From Himantopus leucocephalus (Eukaryota; Chordata; Aves; Charadriiformes; Recurvirostridae), in the NCBI GenBank assembly GCA_003993805.1, contig RSEF01000031.1:23666550-23730549 (forward strand): a DNA stretch of 64,000 nucleotides, read 5' to 3'. The position numbers and the translations under genes were made by a program. The notes beneath the pieces are model-generated. The model was not told the origin of the DNA. It saw only the letters and a list, made by a program, of their open reading frames with translations, and did no database searches. Positions 24,437-34,768 of this stretch are shown piece after piece (the stretch's first letter is position 1; each line of letters starts with the position of its first letter).

Positions 24437-26311
24437 GTAAAATACATTTTTCAAAAAACCCCTATAAAATAAGAAAAGATGCATCTAACCATCTATACAT
24501 GTTTTATTTCTGTGGGAATGGAGATTGGTAGTCCTTTTATGGGTGTCTAAAAAACCAGAATTTCTGGAAAAAAATCTTGACCTTTCATAAAAGACTAATC
24601 TTAAAGTAGTTTGATAGTTCAAGCAAGTAAGAATATTTTATAACAAAAAGCATATTTCACTTTAATTCTGTTATATTTTTACTCCAGATAGATGAAGAAT
24701 AATAGAACCTAAGAAGAATAGAACCTAATTATTTTTTTAGATTACTGTTGAACTGCTGATAGCATAGTACATGCGTAGTTCGCAAAAATCATATCCTGAT
24801 TTGGGATGATTATTATATTAAAATGGGATCTTAAAGTATAACTGCTGTAGGACCTGTGTCTGACAGGAAGCAAAACCAAGAAAGAAATATAAGTACATTG
24901 TTTCTTAAGAGTTTGAAGACATTCTAGTAGAACCACTAGCTTGGTTTTAAAATTTCTTGTTAAAATGGAGAATAGTGCAGTTAATGCATCTATACTTGAG
25001 GTGTATACATAGACTAGTAGAATTAGTATTCTTAATGGGTAATCAATTTTTTATTGCTCTCTGCGTTTCATAGGAATAAAGCTTATAAAGGGTCCCATTA
25101 CTTCAAATTGTATTAGCTTTCTTACAACATTTGTGAAGTAGCAAACTTTCAAATACGTCTTTTTTAAATTGGATTTGGAAATGTGTGAAGATGCAAAAGT
25201 GTTCAACAGAGCCATTCATGTGTCAGTTAAGTTTTAATTCCTCACCTCAGTGAAGAAAAAGAGGTTAAAAGTTCATTGAATTGGTTTCTGTTTCTCTACG
25301 TACCTTTCATTTAAAAATAAATAAATGAGGAACTTTATGCTAAATCGGCTAAGGTAGAAGAGTAAAAGAATTTCTGAAACTCATTTTTATATTATCAAAT
25401 ATTTCCTGTGCATTTCTTTCTCTATATTTTATTAAAAATTTGAAGGGTAGAGTTGTAGCTCAGAAGTTTCCATTTTAATACTGATATGTGGTTTTGAAAA
25501 TTAAATGATACTCTGATGCATTTTAAAATAAGCCAAGACATTTTGGTCAGGACTCCTGTATAGGTTGCTGAACAGTCAAAGCAGACATTGTTTGTTGCAT
25601 TTGATGCAATTGTAGAAGCTGGTGGACGGGTGTGTTTTGAACAGTTAAGAGGGAAGGCTGTAACTTTATTAAGCCATTTCAGTGTGCATTTTCTTTAATT
25701 GGGGAGGTAAGACTCCCTGTTCCTCTAAATTTTGAATGTATGTTGTATGTGGTCTTTGTTTTGTAACTTTGTAGGTCCCATCTAGGAACTCTGAGTTGTA
25801 ACCTTAACTTTTAATCTATTCCCTTCTTCTACCAAGTAGAACAAAAGATGAAGTGAGACTGTAGTGTTAGAGAAATGGAGGTGTGTTTCCATGGTTTGAT
25901 CATCATTTCCTGCCCAAATACCACACTGGGTAACACACCTATGTCAAAGTTTTCTCTAGTACAGAAGACAAACTGGATCTTGCCTAAAAATGGTAGCACA
26001 ACAAATGTAACCTAAGTCCTCTCAGAATAAACTCTGACACTAAATGGGACATGAATTAATTCTAACAGTTTGCAACTTCTTATATTAGCACAGTGTTTTT
26101 TCACCAGAAAGTAAACCATATTCAAACAACATTATCTTCTCTCTGCTGCATTTGTCCATTTTTCTCAGGCTATTAGCGCCATTGTTAATGATTTCTTTCA
26201 CTTGAGTTGTCTAAACTGTTCAGGTTCTTTAGCAGGATATGTGAGGACTACTAGCATAAAGAAGCTTTTTGTATTTTAAAACAGCAGTCCAGAATGTGTG
26301 AAGTGAAAGAC

Positions 26312-26356
26312 ACTGAATAATATGAGAACCGGAAGAAGAATATGAGAACCAAGAAG
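26312..26356 (+). repeat. Short tandem direct repeat, period 20 bp
   Basis: TATGAGAACC occurs at 26321-26330 and 26341-26350 with similar flanks (AATAATATGAGAACCGGAAG then AAGAATATGAGAACCAAGAA). Two imperfect copies. Confidence 0.8.
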
Positions 26357-28169
26357 CTTGGGATTGTTTTGTTGAAGTCAATGGAAAGTTGTCAAGCCCT
26401 TGGATTTTAAGAGAACGGAAAGAACGTTGCAGTGGTTCTTACTTGGTTAAGAAGCACCTAAGAAGAAATGTGTTAGGAACAAAAAGTATTTATAAGTAAT
26501 TGGCAGAAGACTTGATCAGAGTCAAAGGGTAGAACTGAAAAATTGCAAAGCTTTTAAACATTACAAAATATATTAAAACAAATAACAATGGGTTTATATG
26601 CATGGCAGCAAGAAAAGTAGCAAGGATGTTATTGAAAGCAACATAGAGCTTACTATGCAAAAGCTAAATGTCTATGTTCCTTAAATTCTATTTCACTAAG
26701 AAATTAGCACATTTAATGTAAGGGCAAGATCTATGGCTGATGGACTGTAAACAGCAATGGTCATATATGAAGGGGACAGGGAAGAAGTTGATTTAAGGCT
26801 CCTGTACACTGAAACAATCATCTATGTTGTGTATTAATCTCTAGGACCATGAAGTTAGTTTCTATCTAAGCCATGTTGGATGCCTTCATTTATACTTAAG
26901 GTGTTTCTGATATTTGGTTATATTCAGAAGCATAATTGGATGAGGGATGGGTGAAAGAATCACATGTATTTTGTGTGAAAGGTGATTGTTACGCTAAGTA
27001 GCTTAATAGATTCTTTTGAGAGACACCTGTTTTGGGTCCTGTGATGACAGGTGGAGCTAACTGTTGGTAACTTAGACAAGCCCTTCCAAGCCAGAAAGAA
27101 AGCAGTTGTTAAGAAACTTCAAAGAACATTACAGATAAAATCTTGTATAGCGCCCTTATATCGAGGTATATTTGACAAGAACTACCCATGTTTATTTTAT
27201 TTCCAGGAAAAACTTGGAATTTATCTGCTTCCTACCTGACTTCTTTTCAGGCCAACCAGCAAGCAGATTGTTTCAGGCAGGCTCTCAGAAACGTGTTTTT
27301 GTTCTGATATATTTTTATTGGAAAAGCCATTGCTTATATTATTCTGCTACAGGGTATTCTTAATTTGGTGAGTGTATACGGGGAGATGATTCATTAGGAT
27401 TTCCTTTGCTTTAAAATAAAACTGAAAAGATTTTCTGAAATATATATTGATAAGAGCAGGAGTTAGTAGGCTTTATTTTTATAGTTTCTCAGTGTGCCAC
27501 ACATTATGAACTATGTTCATGATATTTTGGGTGGTGTTTACCATTCTATATGTTTTGTTGGGTACCATTGCTATGTTCAGCAGAATTTTCATAATAAAAA
27601 AGGTTTGATTTCACTCATATGGGAGCGTAATTTGTGCATACATCCATGGATTTACTAACATTAAAATGCGTTACAAAAACTTCAGATTATTTTTCCTGAA
27701 CATATTATTAATGTTTTCATGTTTTTTTTCTTGAAGAATCATTTTGAAAAATCTGTTGTGTTCACTGTAATTGAGCTGCAGTGAATAGAAAAGTCACTCT
27801 CTTGTGCTGCAGTGTTTTATATCATTTTGAAATATGGATAGTTTGAGGTGTTCAGATACATATTATAGTGTAAGCATAAATACTGCAAAGCTAAAATGCA
27901 GATTTGAGGATGATGCATATATAAGTAGGTGTCTCTACAGTGGGATTTTAAAATCAGCTACTGTTGACCTCCTTATACAAGTATAATACAGTCACTCAGC
28001 TGTTAAAAGCCTGATCCACTATTTAAAAAATATACAAAAACAAATTGTCTCTCTTTCTGCCTGATCTCTTTTTCAAGTGCTAACACAATGGAAACAGTGG
28101 GTGATCTGTCAATGCATTTGGATTGTCAATGATGGTTTTGTATAAATATTGGGAGGATAAGAAATAAAA

Positions 28170-28440
28170 TTCGCACAGCAAAATATGATTTCATCTGCCT
28201 TTTCTCTGCAGCTCCATGGCTCATGCTGCGGTGTGAAATTCTCATTTTACACACTTTGCAGGCGGAGCACATGAATTATGCATTGAGCAAGAGAAATCTC
28301 CTGCTTCAAGTCCTATATGCATTTACCAGGTTCTATCTCTATTACCAAGATGAATTGCAAATGGAGAAATGTTTGATGGAATATAGCTTAACTTCTTTGT
28401 TTAGTATTCTGCTTTTCCCGTGGTGGGCTCTCTTGGTAGG
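28170..28440. promoter_or_regulatory. Candidate conserved non-coding element
   Basis: Contains ATTATGCATTGAGCAAGAGA and TGAATTGCAAATGGAG (ATGCA- and TGCAAAT-type POU motifs). A 120-codon open frame at 28223-28585 crosses it but has no recognisable domain, so I do not call a gene. Confidence 0.25.
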
Positions 28441-28944
28441 AAACTGTTTGCGTTATATTGAAGACTTAGTTTTAAGAAAAAAGCTGAAAAATTATGTTAC
28501 AGAGAAATGCCAGATACGTCAGAGGCTTTGTATTGTCTTGATTTGGAATGCGAAGCTTATTTCATTCAATAGAAATATCTGTTAGTAGTGTGTTGCAGTC
28601 ATTGGCTGTTTATTATTCCTAGAAAGCCAATCAATTTTCTATTCTTGGAAAAAACAAATTAAAAAATAATCGTGTTTGTAGTAGGCAAGACTAGATTTCT
28701 TTGGTGTTTTGCACAGAATTGCACACAATTAATACATATACCCATATAAAGAAATATACATATTAATATGAAAATATTAGTGTGTTTATGTGTATATATA
28801 GAATGCATGCACGCACATATGAGTAGCTGAGTATTTACTTAAGCTTGACACAATTGAATGAAGTAGAAAATAAGATGTGATCATACTTCAACATTAGCTT
28901 TATCTTGATTTAGTTGGCTTATGATTTTACATTTCTCAGATGGT

Positions 28945-28998
28945 AGGGTTTTGGGTTATTTTTGGTTTGTGGGTTTGTTGTTGGTTTGGGTTTTTTTT
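28945..28998 (+). repeat. G/T-rich tract
   Basis: GGGTTTTGGGTTATTTTTGG followed by TTTGTGGGTTTGTTGTTGG and GGGTTTTTTTT. Only G and T apart from one A; several GGG runs on the plus strand. Confidence 0.75.
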
Positions 28999-29956
28999 AC
29001 AGTAAACTGATATGCTGAAATTCAGTACTCTGACAAAGTGTCCAATGGGAATTTTTCTTAGCATGCGTTACCTTGATGTAATGATCTGTACTTCTGCCTT
29101 ATCTTAGGAACATTTTCTTTTATTATGGAGTATAACAAATAAATTGTCTTGAAGGATTTTTTTCCCCATTTTTAGAGATGAATTATATAGTAGACTCAAA
29201 ATAATATCAGTGCAGAAATATGTTTTATCTTATAGAATTACATATCAAGCTTTGTGATATGTACTTAGTGAGTACTTTAGAATGGCAAAATAAGTAACAG
29301 AAAAAACCTGAAGAATACTGTTGGTGGTATTTGTGACATAGAATGTCCTATCTTAATTGTCTTCAGTAAACAGGTTAAGAGTAAGGGGGAGACTCCTAAT
29401 TTTTTTTGTAAACATCTTGACTTAGCAATGCTGCCATTGCAAGAACTGAGGCATATTCAAAATTCTCATCCTTGTGCTCTAGCCTCTCATGTGGGTGAGC
29501 CACTTTTTGTAGATTTTAATTGGCTGCATAATAAAAGCAAATGGAGAAATCCCATCTTTGCTGGAACGATCCGCAAATATAGAACTCTACCTAAAAATAA
29601 CCTTTGAATCTTAATCATAGTTGAAGATAGAACTGTATCTTATGGATAAGTGGGGGAGGGGAGTGAAAGAGTTTGGAAATTGAGGGGTTTTTTAAAAAAA
29701 AAAATTGCATTTTGTTTAAGTGTTTTAGTGTGTTCCAGTGTCTGAAGAGTTTGTAGTTTAGCAAAAAAGTTGTGATACATAGTTTATAGTAAAAGTGCTG
29801 CAGATAACAGCTAAACCCCTGATTCAAGGCTAAATATTCACCAAATGGTGCTATAAAAAGATTTGGAATTCATTAAAAGAATTGTCATGAAATTGTTTCT
29901 CTGACACTTCATAGATATCAGTAATTCAAGTGGAACTTGTAGCTTATGAAGTATAC

Positions 29957-30140
29957 TATTTATCCTTATTTCACAGGTTTAAAAAAAAAATAGCCAAAAG
30001 AAGCATAATGACTTGCCAATAATCACACTGCAAGAAAAAAAAAAAAAAAAAAAAATTAAGTCTGGTAGATGTGACCAGAATGCAACTCAAGAGTGGCTTC
30101 TCCAGCAGAGTCCCTCACTAATTTTGGACAAGGCATATAA
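29957..30140 (-). mobile_element. Decayed MIR-like CORE-SINE with internal A run
   Basis: TTATCCTTATTTCACAGG, then CATAATGACTTGCCAATAAT and CACACTGCAAG match, in order, the reverse complement of the MIR/CORE-SINE core (recalled consensus TTATCCCCATTTTACAG ... TGACTTGCCCAAGGTCACAC). The right half is more decayed. A run of 21 A (30035-30055) has expanded inside it. The match is from memory and not searched. Confidence 0.65.
30035..30055 (+). repeat. Poly(A) run, 21 A
   Basis: Uninterrupted A tract inside a decayed SINE; likely length-variable. It lies about 200 bp left of the LTR and is not part of it. Confidence 0.9.
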
Positions 30141-30252
30141 GAAATGGAATAACATTAACACCATTTTCAAGATATTTCGTAATATTTCCTTTGTTCAGGG
30201 GTGTTTTGTGTTTCAGATAAATCAGCAACAGTAGAACACTCAAATACCATAG

Positions 30253-30829
30253 TGTCATGGTTTAACCCCACCTGGCAGGTAGGACCATGTAGCTGCTCGC
30301 TCACTCCCCTTAGTTGCAATGGGGAAGAGAATCAGAAGAGTAGAAGTGAGGAAAAACATGTGGGTTGAGATAAAGACAGTTTAATAAGTACAGCAAAAGC
30401 CACGTATGCAAGCAAAGAAAAACAAGGAATTCATTCACTGCTTTCCATCAGCGGTCAGGTGTTCAGCCACTACCAGGAAAGCAGGGCTCCATCATCCCTA
30501 ATGGTACTTGGGAAGACAAATGCCATCACTCCGAAAGTCCCCCTCTTCCTTCTTCTTCCCCCAACTTTATATGCTGAACATGATGTCACGTGGTACGGAA
30601 TATCTCTTTGGTCAGTTGGGGTCACCTGTCACTGCTGTGTCCCCTCCCAACTGCTTGTGCACACCCAGCCCTGGCTGGTAGGGTGGTGTGAGGCACAGAA
30701 AAGGCCTTGATTGCTTAGCAACAAGTAAAAACATCAGTGGTTTACCAACACTATTTTCATCCCAAATCCAAAATATGGACCTATACACCTGCTAGTAAGT
30801 TACCTCTATCCCAACTGAACCATAACACA
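30253..30829 (+). mobile_element. Solo ERVL-type LTR (neoavian family)
   Basis: About 577 bp from TGTCATGGTTTAACCCCACC to CCAACTGAACCATAACACA. The ends form the imperfect inverted repeat TGTCATGGTT / AACCATAACACA expected of an LTR. Internal blocks such as GGGTTGAGATAAAGACAGTT, AAGCAGGGCTCCATCATC and TTGGTCAGTTGGGGTCACCT match a family I know from many neoavian genomes. A TATA-like TTTATATG at 30566-30573 and a CACGTG E-box near 30589 lie in the likely U3. No internal retroviral sequence or partner LTR occurs nearby, so this is a solo LTR left by recombination. No perfect target-site duplication is visible; CATAG (left) and CATAC (30832-30836) are the nearest match. Confidence 0.85.
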
Positions 30830-31493
30830 ATCATACGGACCATTGAAGTATGTTGATTTAAAAATACTTTTTAAAATAGTGGCTTTCATTCTTCTCTGTC
30901 CACAACATTCTTCTCCTCCCAGAATATCTAAAGCACATCTGTAATGATCACATAAGTGACCACTGTCTATTTGAGCCATGGGTTTCTTGGAAGAAAATTA
31001 TAAGCCATGTCATTTTGTCTCAGGTCAAGGCTGATAGTCATCAACATCAATGGCTTCAAATAGTGAGAAAAGTAGCTAGTTTCTCCTATATTTTGTGGAG
31101 GGAATGGTGGAATTTCTTCCCAAAATGGAAAGAAGTAGACTTGGCATTATTGTTAGTTTGCAACTGACCACGAGGCTGAGAGACTAGAAGAAAGGGAATG
31201 CACTTTTAGAAAAGAGGGGTCATTTTATTCTATAGTGATAGTCAAAGAAAGTGATTCTAGCTCCTAAGTTTGAGAGGACTCCAAGCTCATGTAGGAATTT
31301 GTATCCTGAGTGCCTGAGGAGACTGTGACAGCTTGCAAGAAATGCCCAAGAAATGGAGGCCTGATGGGCATACAGAGTTTTACTGACTTATTTAGACCTG
31401 TTCATTTATTAGAAAAGGTAAAAGAATAGTACATGTATATGTATTTGGCTGTCACGTGCTGTCGAAGAGGAAACTGGTAAACTGAAGTTTACT

Positions 31494-31523
31494 ACAGAAG
31501 TCACACAGAAGTGTGACTCCTGT
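31494..31523. repeat. Short hairpin-forming inverted repeat
   Basis: Arms ACAGAAGTCACAC and GTGTGACTCCTGT pair over 13 positions with one mismatch around an AGAA loop. Too short for a microRNA precursor; no function known. Confidence 0.6.
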
Positions 31524-32556
31524 GAAGACTACATTTAAATTACTTGCAATACCTTGGGTAGTGAGCACTGTCTTAAGGTTTAAAGGCAGTTGAAAAATTC
31601 TCTGGAAGAATGACAAAGCCTTGTGTCTGGTGAGTGAGCCGGAGCAAAGGCAGAAGGAGAACTTCAGCTGATCCAAAGGAAGGATGCTTAAGAGTGGGTA
31701 GGAATAACATGATGATAAACAGTTGATGGGCGTGCAGCGGGTAACGTGTCCAGGTTCTGGCTACATCCAAAGACCAATCCTTTTTACTAAACCACCGTAG
31801 TGGGAGTCCATACTGAGCTGTGACACACTAAATTCCATCCTGAATCATCACTGTCTTGTTCTGTAGGTATGACCAACACTCACTCTTACTAGATTTGTTT
31901 AGAACTTTTTATTTAGCTGTATTGGAATGAATTTTATTGAAATATTCTGTTTGCCAAGTCACTGAGATTACCCTATTACTACTCTACTCTTAAAGTAGTG
32001 CCAGTCTTTGTTATTAGAACTCATCTTAAGGCTTAAAATTGAAACATTTTTGTGACAAAAATCAACTTTTTGTTATTTGTCTAGCAGTTAAGTAAAATCC
32101 CAGTAGATGAGGAGACAGGATTCCATACTCCTAGATAAGTGCAAATAACACTGCTTTCTTACTGAATGAATTTTTTCCTGTTTTTCATATGGAAACAAAA
32201 ACGTTAGTATCCAGGTCTTTTTTCTTAAATAAAAAAATGCTCCTATCTCTGTTTTAATGATCTCAACAGAAGTGTCTGATCTGTTACGAAAAGTTTTCTT
32301 TGAGTAGCAACTATTATTAATACTAAACAAAAACATAGGCTTCCGAGGAGTAAATGTAACTCAAATGGGGAGTTTAGGTTCAGCTTACCTGTACAAAGAA
32401 ATCTTTTTTCACTAGGTGAATTCTCTGAATGCTAAGCCCTGAAAATGGATACATTTTTCTTTTTCAGCTCAGAAAATACACTTTGGTCTATAAAAGTGTT
32501 AAAGACTTTTCTTTTGCTGATATTATAAAATATGAAATATTCATGTATTTTGACAG

Positions 32557-32629
32557 ACAGAAGAAAAACCAGTACAAGATGGAAAAGCTCCAAAGAAACA
32601 AGACATGTTTCTCTTAGATTTAGATGATT
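32557..32629 (+). CDS. AP3B1: AP3B1 exon: clathrin box LLDLD
   Basis: A 73-nt exon after TTTTGACAG and before GTAAGT. Frame continuity from the previous exon (phase 0) selects the start at 32557 over the next AG at 32560. It encodes TEEKPVQDGKAPKKQDMFLL and then DLDD plus one base. The LLDLDD core is the clathrin-binding motif mapped in the human protein near residues 817-822. Here the motif is completed by Phe, whose codon is split over the following intron (T | TC). Confidence 0.95.
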
Positions 32630-33484
32630 GTAAGTATCTCGATTAAAGCCTCATTTTTCCCATGGCGTAAATTCAATTCAGTTAATTCAATGAATTTTAA
32701 ATGCCTGAAACATTGATTCTGTTCATTTATCGTACCAGCTTCCTGACAAAAAAAAAATAAAAAATTGCTTTGACTATCAACTTAAGCATAAGTATTACAA
32801 TACATGATTTTGTTTATCTTAGAACGGAGTAATAGTTTCAAAATTTACAATGTATTGGTATGTAAAACATTTATTTTGATAGTTTTTGTATGCCTGAACT
32901 TCTTTTCTGTTAAAGCAGGCTTATTTTCTCAGGTGCCAATGGCTGTTACTTGTACATCATCTGTGCAACCTATGAACCAATTGTGGTACTATAAGATACT
33001 AAAGATCACAGTTTTGAAGAACAGATTAAAATGTAATCTCTGAAGGGCAGGGTAGAGCTGGCACTGTTTTTTGGCTATGCTTTGTAGTGCCATTCTTCAA
33101 GTTTGCTTCTATAGGTGCAACACATGTTAGAATTGCATTAATATGTACTTTGCACAAAACTTGTAAATGAAAGTGTCCTGCATAGTATGGTTCAGACTGA
33201 AGGATAAAATATAGGAAAAATGGGAAAGGAGGACAAAATATTTTAAATATAAATAACATGGTCTGTACATACATCAGTTTTCTTTATATTTTCATTGTTT
33301 ATTTTGAGTATTGGGGCTATATGTCTGAAAACATACTCTTCTGCTATTAAGAAACATATATGCAAGGATAAAATAATTAGAACAAGGCATACAACCTTTT
33401 TACACTTAATGAAAATAGCTCATTGTCCTTCCCAGTATTTTAAAAATTTTTAAAATTAAGTATCAATTGCCTTTTTACTTCTAG
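32630..33484 (+). other. AP3B1: AP3B1 intron, 855 bp
   Basis: AT-rich intron splitting the Phe codon at the end of the clathrin box. Nothing recognisable inside. Confidence 0.85.
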
Positions 33485-33591
33485 TCTGTCCTGTGACAAC
33501 TCCTGTGGCAGTTCCTACAGCAGCTGTTTTGTCCCCAAGTTTAGCAGCAGACCTAGAGGGATTAAGTCTGTCAAGTTCATCAGTCATTGAT
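33485..33591 (+). CDS. AP3B1: AP3B1 exon: Pro/Ser/Thr linker after clathrin box
   Basis: The acceptor is TTTACTTCTAG and the donor GTAAGT. Length is 107 nt (2 + 35 codons). The first two bases finish the Phe codon; then CPVTTPVAVPTAAV, SPSLAADLEG and LSLSSSSVID. The mammalian counterpart reads NPVSTPVALPTPALSPSL (recalled), so the first residue after Phe is Cys here. This is a flexible linker between the clathrin box and the ear. Confidence 0.95.
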
Positions 33592-34752
33592 GTAAGTAGT
33601 CTTTAAAAAGTGGGGTAGCGTGTGTGGGGGAGTGTGTCTTAATTTAAGCATTTCATACGTTTTTTGATGCAGTCATTGAAGTGATTTTTTAAAAGTACTT
33701 TTACATATAAAGGTCTTGTATGAAATTCTGGTTTACAGGTGAGTCTGGCAGCTTTTTTTGATCTGTGACAATTACATTCTGAAACATGGAGAATGGAGAA
33801 AGTACAAATATTGCATGTCTGAGAAGGATGCTGTCAAGGATTTTTAACCTTCTCTTTCAATCTGTCTTTGCCTCAGGGAAACTGTAATTCACAAATTAAA
33901 TATCCAAACTATACAAATTTTTCAAATCATCTAGTTGCTACACTACCAAAAATAAACTACAAGAAAATCACATACCTATTAATCGTCAGCCTGTTTGTTT
34001 ACTATACATGCCTCCAATTATGACATTTTGCTACTTGCAAGTAATTTTTCATGAGTATACAAAGCATGGCCCCAGGGTGCAAACGAAAAGGGTATAGATT
34101 TACAATCAGTGGTGTATCAGTATGTGTCATGATTCATTCTGTTAGTGCTTTCTGCTTTGTAGCACTTTCCATTAGGGAATCTCAAAACTGTAGGTATAAT
34201 TAAGGTTAGCAAAGTCATGGAGGTAGAGGGCATTCCTTTGTTGGGGGAAAGGATAGTAGTTTGTGTTCGTATTTTTTGGTTGTTTTTTTTAAGTCATTCT
34301 GTGTGTCCGATTTAAATTTGCAATTTAGTAAAGAATTGCAGCAGTACAATATAGGATACTTATCCTTGTGAAAGTGGATGGGAGTGACCAGAAAAAATAC
34401 CAGAGGCACAGGCATTTTTGAGCCTAGCCTTGTTTCTAATGAGGCTGGTATATAGAACCTACACTGCAGCTTTAATAATTGCTGATAAAGTGGTCCGTGC
34501 TGGCTTTGGGAGCAATATGTTTGCAAAATCAATTGCTTCTTACATAAAGAAGGTGCATGAATGATTTTACTCAAGAAACAAAAGATCTTAGCTGATGATT
34601 CAGTTTCACATTTACAGGCTTTAAAATTTGGTGTTGAAAATGTAGACTTTCAGATAATTTGTTGGATATTAGCCTCACCTAAGAAAATTGTGATGTAATT
34701 TGAATTTAAAGTGGAGCAGTAACAATCTGTGGTCACGCAGTCACTTTACCTG

Positions 34753-34768
34753 AGGTGTAAAGACACCT
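34753..34768. promoter_or_regulatory. Inverted T-box-like half-sites
   Basis: AGGTGT-AAAG-ACACCT is a perfect 6+6 inverted repeat with a 4-base spacer. AGGTGT is the core bound by T-box factors, and the right arm extends into a CACCTG E-box. A chance occurrence is possible in 64 kb. Confidence 0.25.

Larger units (their letters stand above)
24437..32556 (+). other. AP3B1: AP3B1 intron, 8.1 kb
   Basis: Contains short direct repeats (near 24700 and 26319), a candidate conserved stretch (28170-28440), a GT-rich tract (28945-28998), a MIR-like SINE (29957-30140), the solo LTR (30253-30829) and a hairpin (31494-31523). No other gene recognised. Confidence 0.8.

Noticed and set aside
21359..24447. 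Minus-strand Leu/Ser-rich frames opposite the hinge exons
   Set aside because: Shadows of the plus-strand Ser/Glu codon repeats of AP3B1.
24700..24727. Direct repeat AATAGAACCTAA (two copies, 16 bp apart)
   Set aside because: Too short and common in AT-rich intron to carry meaning.
32561..32629. Alternative acceptor AG at 32559-32560 for the clathrin-box exon
   Set aside because: It would break the frame from the preceding phase-0 exon; the AG at 32555-32556 keeps it.
34215..34574. 119-codon minus-strand open frame
   Set aside because: No recognisable protein family and no codon bias; chance frame in an intron.
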